59,414 nt of DNA from JBGCDD01 sp045105075 (GTDB lineage Bacteria; Pseudomonadota; Alphaproteobacteria; Rhodobacterales; Rhodobacteraceae). Positions 1 to 7,828 of the stretch are shown in pieces. Position 1 is the stretch's first letter. Each line of letters starts with the position of its first letter. The DNA lies in assembly GCA_045105075.1 (NCBI GenBank), contig JBGCDD010000110.1:1-59414 (forward strand). Direction: 5' to 3'. The notes below the pieces were generated by a model. That model worked only from the letters and a program-made list of their open reading frames with translations, did not search any database and was not told the DNA's origin. The position numbers and the translations under genes were made by a program.

Positions 1-1
1 G

Positions 2-550
2 ATGCTGAGCCCGGCGGTGGTGGGCAACTTCTGGACGTTTCTTTACCAACCGCAGATCGGCTTGTTTAATTACATCATCACCTTTTTCACAGGGGGCGAT
101 CCGTCGAGTTTTGAGATGATTGGGTCGGTGACGCTGGCGCCGTGGTCTATTGTGATTGTCGACACCTGGATGTGGACGCCGTTTGTGATGCTGATCTGTC
201 TGGCCGGGCTCAGGTCGATACCCGACTATATCTACGAGGCGGCGGCGATTGATCGGGCCAGCAAGATGCGACAGTTCTTTACCATCACAATCCCGATGGT
301 GCTGCCCTTTCTGATGTTGGCTGTGCTGTTCCGGGGCAGTGAGAACTTCAAGATGTTCGATCTGGTGGTGCAGCTGACCGGGGGTGGTCCGGGCTCGATC
401 ACCGAGGTCACGTCGATCAACCTCAAACGTGAAGCGTTCGAGAAATGGCGAACGGGCTATGCCAGCGCCTATGCGATCATATTGTTTGTCACCGTGTTCG
501 GGCTGGCCTCGATCTATGTGAAAGCGCTGAACAAGGTGAAAGAGAGATGA
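2..550 (+). CDS. Carbohydrate ABC transporter permease, MalF/UgpA type (5' end outside window)
   Basis: Inner-membrane permease subunit of a binding-protein-dependent sugar or polyol importer. Only the last 182 residues are present; the family is usually about 290 residues, so the true start lies upstream of the window. Several hydrophobic segments are visible, and the EAA loop that docks on the ATPase is clear (YEAAAIDRASKMRQFFTITIPM, near residues 78-99). The stop overlaps the start of the next permease (ATGA), so the two are translationally coupled and probably form the heterodimeric pore. The substrate-binding protein is not in the window. The substrate cannot be read from this fragment; the downstream kinase points to a triose or tetrose polyol or ketose. 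Confidence 0.88.
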   Translation: MLSPAVVGNFWTFLYQPQIGLFNYIITFFTGGDPSSFEMIGSVTLAPWSIVIVDTWMWTPFVMLICLAGLRSIPDYIYEAAAIDRASKMRQFFTITIPMVLPFLMLAVLFRGSENFKMFDLVVQLTGGGPGSITEVTSINLKREAFEKWRTGYASAYAIILFVTVFGLASIYVKALNKVKER

Positions 551-1488
551 GCACCTATTCCATCACCGAACCCAGCGCGCGGCAGAAATGGGTCGCCGGA
601 TCGCTGGTCATTCTTTACGCGGTGATCACGATGATCCCGTTGGCCTGGATCATGCTGACTGGGTTCAAGACGCCACCCGACAGTATTTCGTACCCGCCGA
701 AAGTGTTCTTTGAGCCGTCGCTGGAAGGTTACGTGAACCTGTTCACCACGCGCACACGGGTCAGCCCCGAAGCGCTGGAGGCGCTGCCGCCGCCCGAGAC
801 CTGGTACGATGAGATCGTGCGTGAGCGCAATATGGTCATCGCCGGTCCGTCGAAATTTGGCGAGCGGTTTTTGAACTCGGTGATCATTGGGTTTGGCTCG
901 ACGTTTTTGTCGATCTTTCTGGGCACGCTGGCGGCTTATGCGTTCAGCCGGTTCAAGATCCCGCTGGCGGACGATTTGCTGTTCTTTATTCTCAGCACGC
1001 GCATGATGCCGCCCATTGCGGTCGCGATCCCGATATTTCTGATGTACCGGAACCTGGGTCTGAGCGACACGCATTTCGGGATGATCCTGCTGTACACGGC
1101 GGTGAACATCAGCCTCGCGGTGTGGTTGCTGAAGGGTTTCATCGACGAAATTCCGCGTGAATATGAAGAGGCGGCGCTGATTGATGGCTATACGCGGTTT
1201 CAGGCGTTTTACAAAGTGGTGCTGCCCCAGGCCGCTACGGGCATCGCGAGCACGGCGATTTTCTGTCTGATCTTTGCCTGGAACGAATATGCTTTTGCGG
1301 TGTTGCTGACCAGTGGGACCGCCCAGACAGCGCCGCCGTTCATTCCGACAATCATTGGTGTGGGCGGGCTGGACTGGCCGGCGGTTGCGGCCGGGGCGAC
1401 GATCTTCCTGCTGCCGGTGATGATTTTCACCATCTTGTTGCGCAAGCATCTGCTGCGCGGGATCACGTTCGGGGCGGTGCGCAAATGA
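547..1488 (+). CDS. Carbohydrate ABC transporter permease, MalG/UgpE type
   Basis: Second inner-membrane permease, 313 residues. The start is placed at the ATG overlapping the previous stop rather than at the longer upstream frame, because the protein then begins as the family does, with a short cytoplasmic stretch and the first membrane segment (about residues 17-38). The EAA loop (EEAALIDGYTRFQAFYKVVL) lies near residue 212. The loop after the first membrane segment is long, about 80 residues, and would face the periplasm; such loops occur in polyol-type permeases. It belongs to the same operon as the following small membrane protein and the two ATPases. The ligand is not determined. Confidence 0.9.
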   Translation: MSTYSITEPSARQKWVAGSLVILYAVITMIPLAWIMLTGFKTPPDSISYPPKVFFEPSLEGYVNLFTTRTRVSPEALEALPPPETWYDEIVRERNMVIAGPSKFGERFLNSVIIGFGSTFLSIFLGTLAAYAFSRFKIPLADDLLFFILSTRMMPPIAVAIPIFLMYRNLGLSDTHFGMILLYTAVNISLAVWLLKGFIDEIPREYEEAALIDGYTRFQAFYKVVLPQAATGIASTAIFCLIFAWNEYAFAVLLTSGTAQTAPPFIPTIIGVGGLDWPAVAAGATIFLLPVMIFTILLRKHLLRGITFGAVRK

Positions 1489-1542
1489 GCCTGTGTGGGA
1501 GCCTCCGGCGGGAGTTTATCTGGAAAGATGAAGGGGCGGGTT

Positions 1543-1737
1543 ATGTCTGAGTTTCTGCGCGGGTTGGCGCGGTTTTATCGCGGCCCTTGGGAAATGGTGG
1601 CGAGCATTCTGATCGCTGTGGGGGTGGTGCTGTTGATGCAGCCCTTTGTGCTGTGGGCTTACACCTATTCATTCATCGTCACGTTGGTCGGCACGGTGAT
1701 GTTTATCGTTGTCAGTCATTTTCGGGAGGGCGAGTGA
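1543..1737 (+). CDS. Small two-helix membrane protein of the ABC importer operon
   Basis: A 64-residue protein with two hydrophobic helices (about residues 17-35 and 39-57) and charged ends. The ATG at 1543 begins MSEFLRGLARFY; an in-frame ATG at 1528 is an alternative. Its stop overlaps the ATPase start (TGATG), so it is co-translated with the transporter. Small membrane proteins between permease and ATPase genes are known in polyol importers, for example the GlpU position in rhizobial glycerol transporters, but I do not recognise this sequence as that family. It could be an accessory or stabilising subunit; no enzymatic motif is visible. Confidence 0.7.
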   Translation: MSEFLRGLARFYRGPWEMVASILIAVGVVLLMQPFVLWAYTYSFIVTLVGTVMFIVVSHFREGE

Positions 1738-2834
1738 TGGCCGAGATTGTGATCAACAACCTGCGCAAGGAATTTGGCGATTTCACGGCTGTTCAGTCAT
1801 CGAGCTTCAAGATTGAGGATGGTGAGTTTTTCATGCTGTTGGGTCCGTCGGGATGCGGCAAGACCACCACCTTGCGGATGATTGCCGGGCTGGAGTTGCC
1901 AACAAGCGGCGAGATCCTGATTGACGGTGAAGATGTCAGCCAGCGCCCGGCAAATGAGCGCGACATTGCTTTTGTGTTCCAGATGTTTGCGCTCTATCCG
2001 CATATGAATGTGCGCCAGAACATTTCGTATCCGTTGATCAGTCAGGGCATGAAGCGCGTTGATGTGAAGGCTAAGGTGGCGGAAGTGTCGGCGATTTTGG
2101 GCATTGAGGATATTTTGAACCGCCCGGTCGGCGGTCTTTCGGGGGGGGATCGTCAACGTGTGGCTTTGGGGCGGGCGATTGTGCGCAACCCCAAAGCGTT
2201 CATGATGGACGAACCGTTGGGCGCTTTGGATGCGGAGTTTCGCGAGCACATGGCCGAAGAGCTGCGCGCGTTGCATGACCGGATGGGCGCGACGACTGTT
2301 TATGTCACCCACGACCAGCTTGAGGCGATGCAGATGGGCGACAAGATCGTGGTGATGAATCACGGTGTGATCGAACAGTTTGGCGCGCCCCAAGACATTT
2401 ACGACAAGCCGGCGACCTTGTTTGTGGCGGATTTCATTGGTTCGCCGTCGATGAATTTCATTGACTTTGATGGCGCGGTGACACCCGGCCAGGGCGAGGT
2501 TGATCTGGGCGGGCATGTCATGGGAGTGCCAGAGGCGCGCCAGGGGTTTCAGGGTCCGATGGTGTTTGGTGTGCGCCCGGAGCATGTGCATCTGCGTGGC
2601 GACGCGGGATATCGGGGTGAGATTTTGGCGGCGGAATATTTAGGCACCACGCAAATCGTGACGTTGAAAACCCAAGGCGGTTTGATCAAGTCGCGGATCG
2701 GATCAGAGCAAAACGTCAAGGTGGGCGACAGCGTGGGTGTGCAGTTTGATCCCAAAACCGTGACGCTGTTTGATCGTGGTTCGGGGCAGGCGCTGCGGTC
2801 GGCGTTGAATGAGGGGGTGCTGGGGCATGGCTGA
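1737..2834 (+). CDS. Carbohydrate ABC transporter ATP-binding protein 1 (UgpC/MalK type)
   Basis: A 365-residue cytoplasmic ATPase that powers the importer. Walker A is GPSGCGKTT (about residues 37-45). The signature is LSGGDRQRV, slightly off the usual LSGGQ, and is followed by Walker B MMDEPLGALD and the switch histidine in VTHDQ. The C-terminal 120 residues form the regulatory OB-fold (TOBE) region of the MalK family. The start at 1737 overlaps the previous stop; the longer reading frame upstream belongs to the preceding gene in another frame. Two different ATPases in one operon imply a heterodimeric motor, as in rhizobial GlpS/GlpT. Confidence 0.92.
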   Translation: MAEIVINNLRKEFGDFTAVQSSSFKIEDGEFFMLLGPSGCGKTTTLRMIAGLELPTSGEILIDGEDVSQRPANERDIAFVFQMFALYPHMNVRQNISYPLISQGMKRVDVKAKVAEVSAILGIEDILNRPVGGLSGGDRQRVALGRAIVRNPKAFMMDEPLGALDAEFREHMAEELRALHDRMGATTVYVTHDQLEAMQMGDKIVVMNHGVIEQFGAPQDIYDKPATLFVADFIGSPSMNFIDFDGAVTPGQGEVDLGGHVMGVPEARQGFQGPMVFGVRPEHVHLRGDAGYRGEILAAEYLGTTQIVTLKTQGGLIKSRIGSEQNVKVGDSVGVQFDPKTVTLFDRGSGQALRSALNEGVLGHG

Positions 2835-3822
2835 AGTCACGTTGAACGGGGTCAGCAAGTCCTTTGGCAAAGACGTGGCGGTCGATGACATTTCGATGAC
2901 CATTGCCGATGGGGCTTTTGTGGTGCTGTTGGGCCCGACAGGGGCGGGCAAGACCACCACATTGCGGCTGATTTCGGGGTTGGAAAAGCTGGACGCGGGC
3001 GATGTCACGATTGGCGGGCGGTCGGTTGTTGATGAAACCCCGGCCCAGCGCGACGTGGCGATGGTTTTTCAGCAATATTCGCTTTATCCGCACCTAAGCG
3101 TGCGCGACAATCTGGCCTTTCCGCTGCGTTCGCCGATTTTGCGCACGCCCGAGGATGAAATCACGCGCAAGGTGAACGAAGTGGCCGAGGTGCTGCAGAT
3201 CCCTCACAAGCTGGACAACAAGGCGACCGAACTTTCGGGCGGTGAAATGCAAAGGGTGTCGATTGGGCGGGCTTTGGTGCGCTCGCCGTCGATCTATCTG
3301 ATGGACGAACCGCTGAGCTCGCTGGATGCCAAACTGCGCGCCGAACTCAGGATCGAGCTAAAACGCATTCATGCGGATCTGGGCGCGACCCTTCTTTATG
3401 TCACCCATGATCAGATCGAGGCGATGACGATGGCGACCCATGTGGGCGTGCTGGATCATGGCAAGCTGGTGCAGTTCGGCACCCCGCGCGAGATCTATGA
3501 AAACCCGGTCAGCTTGTACGTGGCGGGGCGGCTGGGGTTGCCGCGCATCAATGTGCTGCCCGCCGATCTGTTTCCGGGCGCGCCCGGCAAAGCGGCCAAG
3601 ATCGCCATGCGTCCCGAACATATTGCCCAGGGCGACGGGCAGGTTTCAGATGTGACGCGGGTTGAACATCTGGGCGATCAGACCCGGCTGCATTTGCGTC
3701 TGCGCGGGCATGATATCATCACGTTGGCCGATGTGCACACGTCTTTGACTGTGGGTGATCAGGTGTCGATTGCGCCGCGCAACCCGCTCTATTTTGACGC
3801 CACTGGCGACCGCGTGACCTAA
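2827..3822 (+). CDS. Carbohydrate ABC transporter ATP-binding protein 2 (UgpC/MalK type)
   Basis: A 331-residue ATPase paralogous to the preceding one, with Walker A GPTGAGKTT, signature LSGGEMQRV, Walker B LMDEPLSSLD and switch VTHDQ. It starts 8 bases inside the previous gene at MAEVTLNG, the usual N-terminus for this family. The C-terminal regulatory domain is shorter than in ATPase 1. The pair probably forms the asymmetric nucleotide-binding dimer of the importer. It is followed after 11 bases, which carry a good ribosome-binding site (AAGGAG), by the dihydroxyacetone-kinase gene, so transport and phosphorylation look like one operon. Confidence 0.92.
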   Translation: MAEVTLNGVSKSFGKDVAVDDISMTIADGAFVVLLGPTGAGKTTTLRLISGLEKLDAGDVTIGGRSVVDETPAQRDVAMVFQQYSLYPHLSVRDNLAFPLRSPILRTPEDEITRKVNEVAEVLQIPHKLDNKATELSGGEMQRVSIGRALVRSPSIYLMDEPLSSLDAKLRAELRIELKRIHADLGATLLYVTHDQIEAMTMATHVGVLDHGKLVQFGTPREIYENPVSLYVAGRLGLPRINVLPADLFPGAPGKAAKIAMRPEHIAQGDGQVSDVTRVEHLGDQTRLHLRLRGHDIITLADVHTSLTVGDQVSIAPRNPLYFDATGDRVT

Positions 3823-3833
3823 GGAGATTTGAC

Positions 3834-5465
3834 ATGACGCAGTTTATCAACACCAAAGAAACGTTGGTCACCGAAGCGCTGGACGGGCTGTTGCGCACCG
3901 CTGGTGGTCGCTTGGCGCGGCTGGATGGGTATCCGCATATCAAGGTGGTTGTGCGCAGCGATTGGGACAAATCCAAGGTCGCATTGGTGTCGGGCGGTGG
4001 TTCCGGGCATGAACCCAGCCACGCGGGTTTTGTCGGGCAAGGCATGCTCACGGCAGCCGTTTGTGGCGAGGTGTTTGCCAGCCCGTCGGTCGATGCGGTG
4101 CTGGCGGGCATTCTGGCGGTCACTGGCAAGGCGGGCTGTTTGCTGATCGTGAAAAACTACACTGGTGATCGGTTGAACTTTGGGCTGGCCGCAGAACGCG
4201 CGCGCGCGTTTGGGTTGAAAGTTGCGATGGTGGTGGTGGATGATGATGTGGCACTGCCCGATCTGCCTCAGGCGCGCGGGGTGGCAGGCACGCTGTTTGT
4301 GCACAAGATCGCCGGCGCTTTGGCCGAACAGGGTCAGAACCTCGACACGGTTGCAGGTGCTGCGCAACGGGTGATCGAAGGGGTCGCCTCGATCGGGATG
4401 TCACTTGATACCTGCACGGTTCCGGGGTCGCCCAAACAGGACCGTATTGCGCCGGGCAAAGCCGAGTTGGGCCTGGGCATTCACGGCGAGCCGGGTATTG
4501 AACAGGTCGATTTCACCACCGCCGCTGATGCAATGGCGCGGGTGGTGGACCGCTTGGCGCCAACCCTCGCGGACGGACCGCATGTGGCGCTGTTGAATAA
4601 TCTGGGCGGCACCACGCCGCTGGAAATGTCGGTGCTGGCCGAGGAACTGATGACGTCGCGCATTGGCAAACAGATCAGCTGGATGGTCGGGCCGGGGCCA
4701 TTGATGACCTCGCTTGATATGCAGGGGTTTTCGGTGTCGCTGTTGCCGGTGTCGGCGGGTGACGAGGCGCTGCTGACCGCAGATGTCGCGCCCACCGCCT
4801 GGCCCGGGTGTCTTGCCGTGGGCGATGTTGCGGTGCTGCCTTTGCCGGACGGGCTGACCCCGATCCAGCCGATTCCCTCGCAAGATCCGGTGATGGCGGC
4901 GTTCCTGTCAGAATGTTGTCGTGCGCTGATCGCCTCCGAGGCCGATCTGAACACGCTGGATTCCCATTCCGGCGATGGTGATACAGGGTCCACCGTGGCC
5001 ACCGCTGCGCGCGCGCTGTTAGAGGCGATTGAGCGGTTGCCGCTGGCGGATCTGACACAGCTTTACCGCGCCATTGGGCTTGAACTGAGCCAGACCATGG
5101 GCGGATCATCTGGGGTTTTGCTGGCGATCTTCTTTGCGGCGGCGGGCGATGCCTCGGCCAGCGGGGTTGGCGCCATTGCCGCGTTGCAGTCGGGCCTGGA
5201 CCGGGTTCAGCAGGTTGGCGGCGCGCAGGTCGGTGATCGCACGATGATCGATGCTTTGTCACCGGCGCTCGCGGCATTGTCCGAGGGCATCGCACCTGCA
5301 GCAAAAGCGGCCCGCGCCGGCGCCGAACACACCGCGCAGATGACTCGCGCCAAGGCTGGGCGTGCGACTTATATTTCACCCGATCAATTGGCCGGTCACA
5401 CCGATCCGGGCGCCGAAGCGGTTGCGCGATTGTTTGAATTCATCGCCGCGCGCCCTGCGTCATAA
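3834..5465 (+). CDS. dhaK: Fused ATP-dependent dihydroxyacetone (or related ketose) kinase, DhaK-DhaL
   Basis: A single-chain kinase of 543 residues with a DAK1 domain (about 1-325) and a DAK2 domain (about 345-540). DAK1 shows GGGSGHEPSHAGF (residues 53-65) and GIHGEPG, where His217 is the expected residue that binds the substrate carbonyl covalently. DAK2 shows the ATP/Mg loop HSGDGDTGST (377-386). The fused form uses ATP rather than the PTS protein DhaM. The usual reaction is dihydroxyacetone to dihydroxyacetone phosphate in the cytoplasm; relatives accept erythrulose and other short ketoses, so the importer ligand could be a C3 or C4 compound. It starts behind an AAGGAG site in the operon of the ABC importer. 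Confidence 0.9.
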   Translation: MTQFINTKETLVTEALDGLLRTAGGRLARLDGYPHIKVVVRSDWDKSKVALVSGGGSGHEPSHAGFVGQGMLTAAVCGEVFASPSVDAVLAGILAVTGKAGCLLIVKNYTGDRLNFGLAAERARAFGLKVAMVVVDDDVALPDLPQARGVAGTLFVHKIAGALAEQGQNLDTVAGAAQRVIEGVASIGMSLDTCTVPGSPKQDRIAPGKAELGLGIHGEPGIEQVDFTTAADAMARVVDRLAPTLADGPHVALLNNLGGTTPLEMSVLAEELMTSRIGKQISWMVGPGPLMTSLDMQGFSVSLLPVSAGDEALLTADVAPTAWPGCLAVGDVAVLPLPDGLTPIQPIPSQDPVMAAFLSECCRALIASEADLNTLDSHSGDGDTGSTVATAARALLEAIERLPLADLTQLYRAIGLELSQTMGGSSGVLLAIFFAAAGDASASGVGAIAALQSGLDRVQQVGGAQVGDRTMIDALSPALAALSEGIAPAAKAARAGAEHTAQMTRAKAGRATYISPDQLAGHTDPGAEAVARLFEFIAARPAS

Positions 5466-5528
5466 AGGACGCCCAAAGCGTTTCAGGTGGCGCTGGCTTT
5501 TTCCCCGAGGCCCTGCTAGAGCACCCCG

Positions 5529-5542
5529 TGTTAGCGTTAACA
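5529..5542. promoter_or_regulatory. Candidate LacI-family operator upstream of gap
   Basis: The 14-base near-palindrome TGTTAGCGTTAACA has perfect 5-base arms (TGTTA and TAACA) around GCGT. It closely resembles the TGTTAGCGCTAACA-type sites bound by many LacI-family sugar repressors. It lies 52 bases before the gap start and 64 bases after the kinase stop. No LacI gene is present in the window, so the regulator would have to be elsewhere. This is pattern recognition only. Confidence 0.45.
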
Positions 5543-5594
5543 TCGCACTTTGAAACGAGTCGCGCTGAAACGGGATGCCAGAAGGGATCGGGAA

Positions 5595-6596
5595 ATGACT
5601 GTCAAACTTGCCATCAATGGATTCGGTCGCATTGGCCGCTGCGTGCTGCGCGCCTGGATTGAAAGCGGGCGCACTGATGTGGAAATCGTCGCGATCAATG
5701 ATCTGGCGCCGATCGCAACCAATGCGCATTTGCTGCAATTTGATTCGGTGCACGGGGTGTTCAATCGCGACGTAGAGATCGAAGGCGACCGGCTGATCGT
5801 GGACGGGCGCAGCATCAGGGTCAGCAACGAACGCGCGCCTGATCAACTGGCCTGGGGCGATGTTGACATCGCACTGGAGTGCACCGGCGTTTTCAAAAGC
5901 CGCGCCAAGGCCGGAGCCTATCTCAAGGCGGGGGCCGGCAAAGTGCTGATTTCAGCGCCGGGCGAAGATGCGGACAAAACCATCGTTTACGGCGTCAACC
6001 ACACAGAGCTGGGCAGTGACGATCTGATTGTGTCGAATGCGTCGTGCACGACCAACTGTCTGGCGCCAGTGGCAATGGTGCTCGACGAAGCCTTTGGTCT
6101 GGACTCTGGCTATATGACCACAATCCACAGCTACACCGGCGATCAGCCGACATTGGACACTGCGCACAGCGACCTTTACCGCGCCCGCGCCGCGGCGATG
6201 TCAATGATCCCAACCTCGACCGGTGCGGCTCGCGCGGTGTCACTGGTGCTGCCTCAGTTAAAGGGCAAGCTCGATGGGTCGGCGATTCGTGTGCCAACGC
6301 CAAATGTGTCAGTGGTGGACCTGTGCTTTGTGCCCGCGCGCGCGACGACAGCAGTGGAAATCAATGATGCAATGCGCGCGGCAGCCAATACAGATGCCTT
6401 GCGCGGCATTCTGACGGTAAGCGACTTGCCGCTGGTTTCGAGCGATTTCAACCACAATCCTGCCTCATCTATCGTTGCCAGCGCACAAACCAGCGTCGCC
6501 GAGGGCGGAATCGCCCGCGTTCTCAGCTGGTATGACAACGAATGGGGTTTTTCCAATCGGATGTTGGATACCGCGGGAACCATGGGTCAACTGTGA
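5595..6596 (+). CDS. gap: Glyceraldehyde-3-phosphate dehydrogenase, type I
   Basis: A 333-residue cytoplasmic dehydrogenase that oxidises glyceraldehyde 3-phosphate to 1,3-bisphosphoglycerate. The Rossmann start INGFGRIGR, catalytic SNASCTTNC (Cys about 153), the histidine of TTIHSYTGDQ and the C-terminal YDNEWGF are all present. The chosen ATG (MTVKLAINGFG) gives the normal N-terminus; the open frame runs 15 codons further upstream without a better start. Just after the kinase gene it could feed triose phosphate into glycolysis; a role on erythrose 4-phosphate cannot be excluded from sequence alone. A second, divergent gap gene lies at 58167-59141. Confidence 0.92.
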   Translation: MTVKLAINGFGRIGRCVLRAWIESGRTDVEIVAINDLAPIATNAHLLQFDSVHGVFNRDVEIEGDRLIVDGRSIRVSNERAPDQLAWGDVDIALECTGVFKSRAKAGAYLKAGAGKVLISAPGEDADKTIVYGVNHTELGSDDLIVSNASCTTNCLAPVAMVLDEAFGLDSGYMTTIHSYTGDQPTLDTAHSDLYRARAAAMSMIPTSTGAARAVSLVLPQLKGKLDGSAIRVPTPNVSVVDLCFVPARATTAVEINDAMRAAANTDALRGILTVSDLPLVSSDFNHNPASSIVASAQTSVAEGGIARVLSWYDNEWGFSNRMLDTAGTMGQL

Positions 6597-6632
6597 TTCT
6601 CCGACGTAGAATCGAAACAATCGATATCTAGC

Positions 6633-6657
6633 TGCGGCACTGTTTCGCACCTTTTTT
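6633..6657 (+). terminator. Possible weak terminator after gap
   Basis: A short stem, TGCG with CGCA, encloses a 9-base loop and is followed by CC and six T. The stem is only 4-5 base pairs, so termination efficiency is doubtful. Confidence 0.3.
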
Positions 6658-6718
6658 CCGAATGTGGCCAAAATTAGGCTCTCGGAAATGGAAACACACT
6701 GTTTATGGTGAATTTCTG

Positions 6719-6751
6719 ACAAATCTCACCGTGAATGCTAGAAAGATTTGT
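6719..6751. promoter_or_regulatory. Inverted repeat ACAAATCT / AGATTTGT upstream of the exopolysaccharide genes
   Basis: Perfect 8-base arms separated by 17 bases, with centres about 25 bases apart, so both half-sites would lie on one DNA face. The right arm extends to CTCACAAATCT on the minus strand, which matches the TCACAAATT repeats before the kinase-like gene (7746-7777). This suggests a regulator shared across the exopolysaccharide locus. Confidence 0.35.
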
Positions 6752-6945
6752 GAGCAATTTGCGGCAAGATTTAGGCGAAGGACTGTGCTAAGAGCACGTC
6801 ACGAAGTCTGATCGGTCCGCTGGGGCGAGTAAGAGTGGATGTCTTGGCAGTACGCTGCGGCGGTTTTTGACGAGTAAACAGATTGGGTCTTGGAACAAGA
6901 TCTGGTCTCCGGGTGCAAACCCGGGAAGTGCCTTGGAGGGCGACG

Positions 6946-7728
6946 ATGAAAGATTTCGGTCAAGATGACGGTACAGTCGGTTTTGGCGGCATTGCCGCTG
7001 ATACAGCCCGCTTTAACGCGTCCACTGCATTCTTCACACCATCCGCAACTGCAGCTGTCTCCGGTTTGGCCCTGCATGAGCCCAAACCCCGTGTCACCCA
7101 GCCATTGGCATCCAAAAGCGTCGTTTATCAGACGGTTGGCAAGCGAATGCTGGACATCGCGCTGGTTATTTTGACGGCGCCGATCACGTTGCCTGTTGTG
7201 ATCCTGTGCGCCATCGCGCTGTGGATCGAAGGTGGTTCGCCATTCTACAGCCAGGACCGCCTGGGCAAAGGTGGTGGTCGGTTTTCAATTCTGAAACTGC
7301 GCACCATGGTTCAAAACGCCGATCAGCATCTGGCCGATGTGCTTGCCAAAGACCCGGCCATGAAGCACGAGTGGGACACCACTCAGAAGTTGAAAAAAGA
7401 CCCCCGTGTCACTCCTCTGGGTGCCACGTTGCGGGCCACCTCGCTGGATGAATTGCCCCAGCTGTGGAATGTTCTGAAGGGCGAGATGAGCCTTGTCGGC
7501 CCCCGCCCAATGCTGCCCGAGCAGTTGTCAATGTATGGTCCCGCCGAAGCGTATTTCGCTATGAAACCGGGCATCACGGGAATTTGGCAGGTGTCGGCGC
7601 GCAACGAAAACCATTTTGCTTACCGTGCCGAAATCGACGCTGTATACTGTGCGGGTGTTTCGGCGTGGGGAGATGTGGTATTGATGGCCAAGACCGTAGG
7701 CGTCGTTCTGAAGCGCACGGGTTATTGA
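6946..7728 (+). CDS. Undecaprenyl-phosphate sugar-1-phosphate transferase (ExoY/WcaJ type)
   Basis: A 260-residue initiating enzyme that moves a sugar 1-phosphate onto the polyprenyl carrier to prime repeat-unit assembly at the inner membrane. One hydrophobic segment (about 72-95) precedes the catalytic bacterial sugar-transferase domain, with FSILKLRTM, the LDELPQLWNV block, GEMSLVGPRP and KPGITGIWQV. The N-terminal 60 residues are low-complexity and not conserved. The ATG is placed behind GGAGGGCGAC; the open frame extends 21 codons upstream, but that part does not look protein-like. Length matches ExoY-like monotopic enzymes rather than the five-helix WbaP type. It is the first gene of the polysaccharide locus, followed by the kinase-like and chain-length genes. 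Confidence 0.9.
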   Translation: MKDFGQDDGTVGFGGIAADTARFNASTAFFTPSATAAVSGLALHEPKPRVTQPLASKSVVYQTVGKRMLDIALVILTAPITLPVVILCAIALWIEGGSPFYSQDRLGKGGGRFSILKLRTMVQNADQHLADVLAKDPAMKHEWDTTQKLKKDPRVTPLGATLRATSLDELPQLWNVLKGEMSLVGPRPMLPEQLSMYGPAEAYFAMKPGITGIWQVSARNENHFAYRAEIDAVYCAGVSAWGDVVLMAKTVGVVLKRTGY

Positions 7729-7745
7729 TCACGTCTGGGTGACGT

Positions 7746-7777
7746 TCACAAATTATTATCGACTTCGGTCACAAATT
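7746..7777. promoter_or_regulatory. Direct repeat TCACAAATT, two copies 23 bases apart
   Basis: TCACAAATT occurs at 7746-7754 and 7769-7777 in the short gap before the kinase-like gene. The 23-base period is about two helical turns. The same core, CACAAAT, occurs upstream of the priming transferase (minus strand, 6746-6752), the chain-length gene (8758-8764) and the WecG-family gene (31868-31874). Confidence 0.35.
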
Positions 7778-7828
7778 TGCCGTGTGCGTGGGCTGCACAG
7801 GACAAAATGAACAGGAAAGGGTGCTGGC

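Larger units (their letters stand above)
6597..6945. other. 349-base intergenic region between gap and the exopolysaccharide locus
   Basis: No convincing gene. It is visibly richer in A+T than the flanking genes. It holds a possible weak terminator after gap (6633-6657), an inverted repeat ACAAATCT/AGATTTGT (6719-6726 and 6744-6751) and, close to the next start, a small hairpin CCGGGT-GCAA-ACCCGG (6909-6924) ten bases before the GGAGG ribosome-binding site of the priming transferase. The promoter of the polysaccharide operon is probably here, but no clear -35/-10 pair stands out. Confidence 0.5.

Noticed and set aside
514..1449. 311-codon frame antisense to the second permease
   Set aside because: The plus-strand permease is unmistakable; the antisense product is Arg/His/Gln-rich with no hydrophobic or domain pattern.
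5595..6596. Erythrose-4-phosphate dehydrogenase (Epd)
   Set aside because: The blocks HSYTGDQPTLDTAHSDLYRARAA and IPTSTGAA are those of Gap; Epd has a different sequence there (HSAMHDQQ type).
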